A stretch of DNA of 64,000 nucleotides from Mesaphorura yosii (taxonomy: Eukaryota; Arthropoda; Collembola; Poduromorpha; Tullbergiidae): contig WIXG01000110.1 of NCBI GenBank assembly GCA_009869945.1, positions 62,001 to 126,000 of the forward strand. Direction: 5' to 3'. Shown piece after piece: positions 57,490 to 64,000 of this stretch. The notes under the pieces were generated by a model that did no database searches, had not been told where the DNA came from, and saw only the letters and a program-made list of their open reading frames with translations. Position 1 is the first letter of the stretch. Every line of letters starts with the position of its first letter. The translations under genes and the position numbers were made by a program.

Positions 57490-60400
57490 TCAAACATTTA
57501 GTTCCTCGAAAGTTCCTAACTTGCCGCTGCTGTTACTACACGAAATATTTTGCGTCTGTTGCTGTTTGTGTTGCAAAGTCGAGAAATTAGAAATGCTTCT
57601 AGGTGGTGGAGGTGGTTTTAACGAAGAGATTTCTAGTCCCCCGTTAGATCTAGGCAGTGTGGCGATACCACCAAAGGGCATTCCTTGCGATGAGTAAAGA
57701 GCATGCTGGGCAGAGAGGTGGGAGTGATGAAGGTGGTTGGCGTGAGCGTGTTGAACTTGTGACGGAGACAGAAGAATTCCACGATGATGTTGTAATTGTT
57801 GATGTGAAGAGGATGTCGAGGCTGGGTGAATGGAGTGCAGACTACATGAATCCAAATGAGTTGTTTGTGAACAGACAGAATTAGATTTGTGAAACGATGA
57901 CGTTCCAGTGCCGGTCGTAGCAGTGGATACAAGGTCGGCTCCCGTAGAATTCGATTTGAGCAGTTCAGGTGGCTCGCCGTACTTCTGCTGGTGCTGATGC
58001 TGCTGCTGAGAAGACTCGGCGCTTTGTGATTCCTTCAAGAGTTGAGCACGTCTCTTATCTCGTTGGTAGTACACAAGAGCGAAGACGAAGACGTTCAGGA
58101 TAAGAAATGAGCATCCTGTCAAGACAAAAATTCTTTAACATGACAGAGCTTAGTCGATTCGCTCGAAGTCTAAGCGCAGCTCAGTGTACGAGCACAGAGT
58201 ATACGAAGGCTAGACAACGAGTAAATCAGAACAGTCAGTTTTGCTTGACTGCCTGGAGTGTGTGTCACACATTCGAGAAAATAAATCAATAAGCAATAAG
58301 GTGAAATCTCGTCGTCTTGCGTGTTTCTGAGAGCAGAGGCTGAAAGCACCGCGGTGCTATATATCATTTCTCTTGTAAAATACGCCCGATTCTTGCAAAA
58401 TCTCGGATTTATGCACGAAACCGGTTTCGTCTCAGTTTCCAGGAAGTTCTGGCTCGGTCTGCATAAATCTTTTAGACCTACACCATCCACGCTTTTCTAA
58501 ACCCTTCACTGGAGATTATGAAACCAGAAACAATTAAAATGAGGAAAAGCTTCGCTTCCTATAACTCTAAGATCTCGTTCTTTTACTGCATTGACTTCTT
58601 TCTTGTCCTACCTCCCGTCTTCAAATCTAACTGCAAGCTGGAGTTATGAAAATCAGTTCAAAAAATTTAGAAGTCTCCAAAAATGTAGTCAGATTTAATT
58701 AGTTATTATCCAGCAGCAAGTCGTAAGTTAATTTTCGCGTTCGATGCGGTTCATTAAACAATCCTGACAGCAGAGGTGATTCCATTTAGAATTAAAGCGT
58801 TTTGCAAATGACTCCTAATTTTTCATCCCAACATAATACTCAGTCTGCCTGAAGAGGATCTTGCATGTCTACATTTTTTACATTTTTAATAATAATCTTC
58901 CTGTCACTTTATGTCACACTTGCTTTTTTTACCAGATTTGGAACTCATTCTATCGAACCTAATTTGACATTATTATATTACGGTATTAAGGCGTCTCATT
59001 GTAAAAAATCACGCCACTCTGCGTCGCAGTGAAAGCAAAGTAGAAACTGCTTGAATAGCTTGAGAAGATTTAAATCAAGATTATTAACTTTTCCTGAAAG
59101 CATGCTGCGATGTGAATGTCTCTTACCGATGCCGATTGTGACGGAAAGTGCAGTCGAGTATGGCGCGAACAAATTGGAAACATCAAAAGCTGCGGTGTCA
59201 TTTTGTCTATCTTTTGATGAAAGTCCTCCCAACGACGATGATGAGCCCGAGGAAGAATTTTTTGCTGATAATACGGGCGAAAAGCATGTGGTAGGTGGCG
59301 ACGGAGGAATATTGAGCCCTTCGGAGTCAAAACCATTACCGCCTTCCCCGACAGAGCTTGACTCGCCAAAACCAAGATCAAATAGTTGTGGACTGCTGTT
59401 CGTCGAGTCGGCATCTGATGAGGTTGCACGATTTCGTACACTGAAAAATTTCATAAGGCGAGAAGGAAAATGAGAATCGGCCGCGTGGAGAAGGCGAAGG
59501 AGAGAAGATTCTTTCGCATCATCATAATTAGAATCCAACAACTTGATGCTGTAATATTATATTTGAAATTCCTATAGGCATGCGAAATTCCAAAGTATTT
59601 TGTTCTCTAATGCAAGGGTTTTACACAGACTCCGGCAGCCTAGGACATCTTTTATAGCCCTGCATTCTAATATTCTCAGACTTAAGTATTATATCGCTGT
59701 CATTCAGACGTCGTCGTCAGGTATTACGAACTGTGTACGAACGCGTACTCGTACGCACACACTTCGCCCAGTTTTCCAAATTTGTAAACTTTCTCTGTTC
59801 CATCTTCTTGGCCTACAACGTGCTGCAGCGACAGGCACAGCGCAACTTGATAACAGTTAAGTGAAACAGATACCGAGAAAATTCGTCGTCTCTCCATGTC
59901 CTAAAATTCTCAATCCATTAAATAATAAAGTACGTTTTGTTCGCAAGTAATCAGAAGGAATCCTTTTTCCTTGGCCAGTTTAGTTACTTCTGCTTTCTCT
60001 CACTTGTGTGCTTTGTTGTTTCATTTACAACAACGCAGGTCCTTAAAATTCATTCAATTCATTTTCGTTTCTTCTTTTGTTACTTCAATTACTTACACAA
60101 ACAAAAGAAAATTACTTTAGACATTTGGTCTTGTGTTCACTAAGAGAATTTGTTGTGCCAAGTAAATATCTACCGCATTACCACGAACAAGCACAACCGC
60201 GCAGGGCAGACGGACAAACTCCATGAAATTACACCTTGAACGAGAGAAAGGAAGCAGCAATGGGAAAGCAAAGTGAAGAGTCCAACCAGGTTCAATTCTT
60301 CGAAATCCTCACTGCTACTTTATTTCTCATTATTTTAACAAGATGAACATGAGAAAAAACAACTTGGATAAAGTTGGACGGAGCATCTGCCATTCCATCG

Positions 60401-63400
60401 TTCTCTTACTTAAAAGGAAAAGTTTTGCACTAACTTCAACCGTTCAAGGTGCATGCATGCGAATAATTACGGCGGAAAAGTTAATGCAAGCTACGTGTGT
60501 CCAGGCCAGGCACACAAATTGAATACTACTTCCATTCCACTTTCTGCAGCGCTTCGCAATTATTTAGAGACAAACGGGCATGTGTGTTTAGTGTGTTGTA
60601 TTGTTATTTCTTATTTGCTTTGCAAAGTACATTTACATTCACAATCCTCTTCTGCGTCCTTCTCTGTTTGTCTTTTTAATTGTATCGCTTAACCTACTTG
60701 CGGCATAATAATTCAGTCAACCACACCGCCGAGCAGAACGAGTTTCCAATTGATTGCTTGGCAAATAGTTAAAATAGTCTATCGTGTGTCTTCTCCAAAT
60801 TGTACACAGTGAGAACTGGAATGACTCTTAGCATTAGCACTGCTGTTGACCCAAATCTGCGTTGAAAAAGCAAAAACTTCAACGTGAAGAATTGCTTTCA
60901 CCATGAGTTTCGATGCAGCAGAGAAGACCTTCACCACATTCATAACTCATGCTTGCAAAAAATACTCTGCAAAGCCGCAGAATTGCAAAAGGAAAGCACT
61001 CTGCGAAGACGGAAGTTGAATGGAAACTCACACAATCCTGGATTTGTATATAAACATCGTACATTATCACTTTTTTATTAAGCGGAAATAAAAATGAGAG
61101 GAAATGAAGATCATTAGCAGAAACTCAAGCCTTCCTACCGTGCTGCTGTCGCTGTCTTTTCCTGCCCTGGCTTGGCTTGCGTTTTAGTTTGGGGATCTTT
61201 CTGCTTGCTTTTCATATGCAGCCGCAGCCTACTCTGGACTCTGGAGTCAGAAAATTCCACTCTAGTTCCTTCCTTAATAATAATCAAGCGTCCCACACTG
61301 CTTGTGCTTATTTTCTGATCTTTGCTTAGCAGGCTTTATTCCATTTTATAAGTTATTCACTGATTTTGTTAATTACAAAATTAAATGCAGTTCTTAATAA
61401 CTGCTGCAATATTGCTCTGCAATTGCACTGTCTACTAGTGCAATCTTATGCGCCAATATAGCACAGTCCATACTTGTTTCAAGACTTCATTCTCATCGAA
61501 TTAAAGTCAATTGACTGGATCAAATGCGAATTTAAGATGCGCGTATCCATTTCATTCAGTCTTTGTTATAGTTTGCATTTCTGTGCTCATTTAGTCAATG
61601 TACGAAAACGATATTGCCCTCTGAGCTGCGCGCTTGCTATCTCGTCTATCTGTCGTCTCCCACCCAGTTACTTTTTTCTCTCGGCCTGAACGAACGCTGC
61701 TTGAACGCAGTCATCCTCATCTTACTTAACTCTCTTTTTATGGTATTTTACTTGCGAATGGAGCACGAAATTATATACAAAGAAATAAAAAATCTAGGAC
61801 TAGACTACGGAGATCAAGGAAGAGGCTGAAAATTAAGCGAGAGTGTGTCTTACCTTCCAACATAGAGCGATGGGTCATTACCCCCTTTCATTCGATTATG
61901 TAGGCTGGAAGCGTAGTGAGCTCCACTCCTCTGCAATTCGGGCACCAGCCTAAATAAAATAATGTGTGCATATGCGAACGTTAGAAGACAGCTGAGGAGA
62001 GTGAAAGTTGGTAATACAAAAAATTGAATGTCAAGTCATTACATTTATTTATGCCACGCACAAATGCGTAGTCTGTGCTCTGCAGACTGCACTCAAATTC
62101 GCATTAAACTCAGGGAAGTAATACCGAGCTTAAGTTTAAGTACAGCACTCGGTGCAGAATTCATTCCATATTCATGACAAATTGTCTCGCAGATTCGAGT
62201 GCATTCAAACCGTGAATACGATGGATAATTGAAGTTTCAGTCCGCAAGTGCTTCATATGCGAATGAGCACGTATTGCCGGAGTCACGCTGCGTGACGCTA
62301 CTCAATGAAGATGAAGAGACAGTTGAGTGGAAGGAAATTAGTCTCTTTTCCATGCTATCATGCTATTAAATCCACTACTCATGTGATGTCAAGTGAAAGC
62401 GGTTATCCAGTATTATGACATAAAAAGAAGAAGAGGAACCAAGGGAAAAGATGGGTGAGCCGTATCTTTTCTTTCTCCGTGCTTCTACTAGCTGCCCGTG
62501 GAATCTTAATTCTTTTCAATTAAAGTTAAACTAGTTAGCCTTACCTAACCTAACCTTCCTTCCAGCGTCATACAAAATTATGTTCCTCGTATTCGTCAAA
62601 ACGAGGGCAGCGAAAAGCGACCGCACCGGCGTCTCTAATCTTTCAGTTTAAAAACTGGAATGTTAGGTCAACTATTGAAGACGCCTGCACTTCAAGAAAG
62701 TAGTTAAGAAAATATGCTCCTCTTTATTCTGTAGGCATTCCGTGCTCTCCTTAATTAAAACGATAATGGTCGGTTCGTTGGTTCGTGGACACCTCGGCTA
62801 AGGAGGACATCCTCCTTAGCCGGAAGTACGTAACAAGGACAACTCGACTGGGATCATTGGGGTTACACGTTCTTGGAGTGCCTAATTATTATCTTTGTAC
62901 AAAGAAAAAAGAGACATTCTCATTTCAGGAGTATTATAGCGAACGCATTACCTTAGCCAAATTGCCATTTGATGTGCACGATAATGGGAACGTGTTTTAA
63001 GTTTTGTGGCACTGATTTCCAGGTACTTTTGCTGAAGACGGTCGTATGCTTCCCATGGATTGTTCCTGAAACGGTTTCGCTCCTTTGAAAGAGGCCATGT
63101 AATATCAGCCTTGACAGGTTCGTTTGGATCGCTGTAAAAAGAGAAGAAGGCATTACTAAAGAGTCGTTTCGGCGGTGTCAGCGCTTTTATGCTACAAAGA
63201 TACTAGCATTAACATTCTAGAAATCTTTCCGACCTCGAATTAACACTGGGGACGACCACTCTTGCCTTCGTTAAGCCAATATTGCAGAAATAATTAAAGA
63301 AAAAGAGCGAAACGAAATCCTCTCTCAAAGTGCGATGTAGGAAATCTCATTTGCTTTGCCATTCCATCATGATTAAATTGAGTTGCATAAAAAGTATTCT

Positions 63401-63977
63401 CAAACGTGTTAGTGTAATCTTAATTAGGTCGTAACATCTTGGGCTAAAGAGTTTCCTTAAATTAAAAAATTCGCTTTGAAGGTTCTGTATCAAATACGAC
63501 AGAAGCGAGCTAAGAAGAGCGCAATAAGTTGGAAAATTATCAAGTGTAGACACAGGAAGCACTCACCTTGTATGAGCAAAATTGGAAAAGTATGTGATTA
63601 AAAGCTCCGAGAGAGCCATTTCACTTTTAGTGTAATTTGAAGGCAATGGCGGAGGAACAAAATTCATCACTTGACCCGAAATGACTTCGACCAACGGGTA
63701 ACCGAATATGTAGTTCAGCTCTTCGCCACCAGCAGCACCAGTTCTCTGCGATATTACAAAGCATGTCGGTTTACGCTCAACGCTGAGCACAGTTTACCAA
63801 GAGCGTTTGCTTACTTGATAATTAAACAGTCCATCTTTCGTTGAATGGTCAAATAAATAAAAGAAGGCTTTGTTGATTTGATTGGATTCGGCCGCAGCGA
63901 TGACGGGAGCTAAACTGAGACAATCCGTGACCGCATTCAGAGTCAAGTCTCGCGTGGTGATGGGATGCTGAACAGAC
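57490..63977 (-). CDS. Neuroligin (C-terminal part; gene continues past the right edge)
   Basis: Six exons on minus in the window: 63977-63815, 63745-63567, 63131-62952, 61949-61854, 59548-59127, 58115-57490 (555 residues). The cholinesterase-like ectodomain ends with FYLFDHSTKDGLFNYQ, EELNYIFGYPLVEVISG, MALSELLITYFSNFAHTSD, PNEPVKADITWPL, RSHYRAHQMAIWLRLVPEL. A long Ser/Gly-rich stalk follows, then NLFAPYSTALSVTIGIGCSF and the transmembrane helix FLILNVFVFALVYYQRDKRR, typical of neuroligins. The cytoplasmic tail (about 190 residues) is Gln/His/Ser-rich with a proline run PPPPPRS and ends EELNV. Neuroligins are postsynaptic adhesion proteins that bind neurexin. The catalytic serine region lies outside the window. 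Introns are larger than in the other genes (0.9-2.3 kb near the 3' end). Confidence 0.94.
59549..61853 (-). other. Large neuroligin intron
   Basis: 2.3 kb between the exon ending LYVGR and the stalk exon. No homologous coding segment on either strand; AT-rich with scattered TATTTA runs. Confidence 0.6.
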
Positions 63978-64000
63978 CTGCATAAAATTCGTGGAATTAA

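Overview
The window is animal nuclear DNA: spliced protein genes with short introns (mostly about 55-90 bases, a few of 1-4 kb), AT-rich noncoding spacers, standard GT-AG splice sites and metazoan-only families (neuroligin, a cadherin with a transmembrane segment, a germinal-centre kinase III, Rubicon, PDE11). Compact introns, a PDE11 of the arthropod type and an N-terminal UBA domain on PTRH2 suggest an invertebrate, most likely an ecdysozoan such as a small crustacean. The exact group cannot be fixed from the sequence. All gene models come from splicing open frames by eye, with reading phase checked across every junction reported.

Left part (1-11 kb): a TMEM256/DUF423 membrane protein on minus (1365-2264) lies head to head with a Rubicon-type autophagy regulator on plus (3852-6905), which converges on a PDE11-type cyclic-nucleotide phosphodiesterase on minus (7141-10839). 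About 5.8 kb with no convincing gene follows. Next come a Ser/Pro-rich protein of unknown kind (minus, 16624-18534, model incomplete) and a five-repeat cadherin (minus, 19532-28602), whose signal-peptide exon is separated from the rest by a 3.2 kb intron. The stretch 28.6-35.1 kb is apparently noncoding.

Middle part (35-55 kb): a CFAP97-domain ciliary protein (minus, 35089-36139) lies head to head with a coiled-coil protein (plus, 36200-38212). The latter converges on a UBA-containing peptidyl-tRNA hydrolase 2 (minus, 38570-39488). A GckIII/MST3-4-type STRIPAK kinase (plus, 41711-51606) occupies 10 kb. One of its introns holds a retroelement fragment with a GIY-YIG-like region, and another holds an antisense nested gene with a C2H2 zinc finger. 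WDR61/SKI8 (minus, 53201-54453) follows, with a LINE 3' fragment beside its 5' end.

Right part (57.5-64 kb): the C-terminal half of a neuroligin on minus, whose 5' end lies outside the window.

The genes do not form a pathway. They are a typical mix of housekeeping, signalling and neuronal adhesion genes. The most interesting points are the nested zinc-finger gene, a probable GC-AG intron in PDE11 that is also in frame if retained, uORFs ahead of Rubicon, and two apparently lineage-specific proteins (the coiled-coil gene and the Ser/Pro-rich gene).
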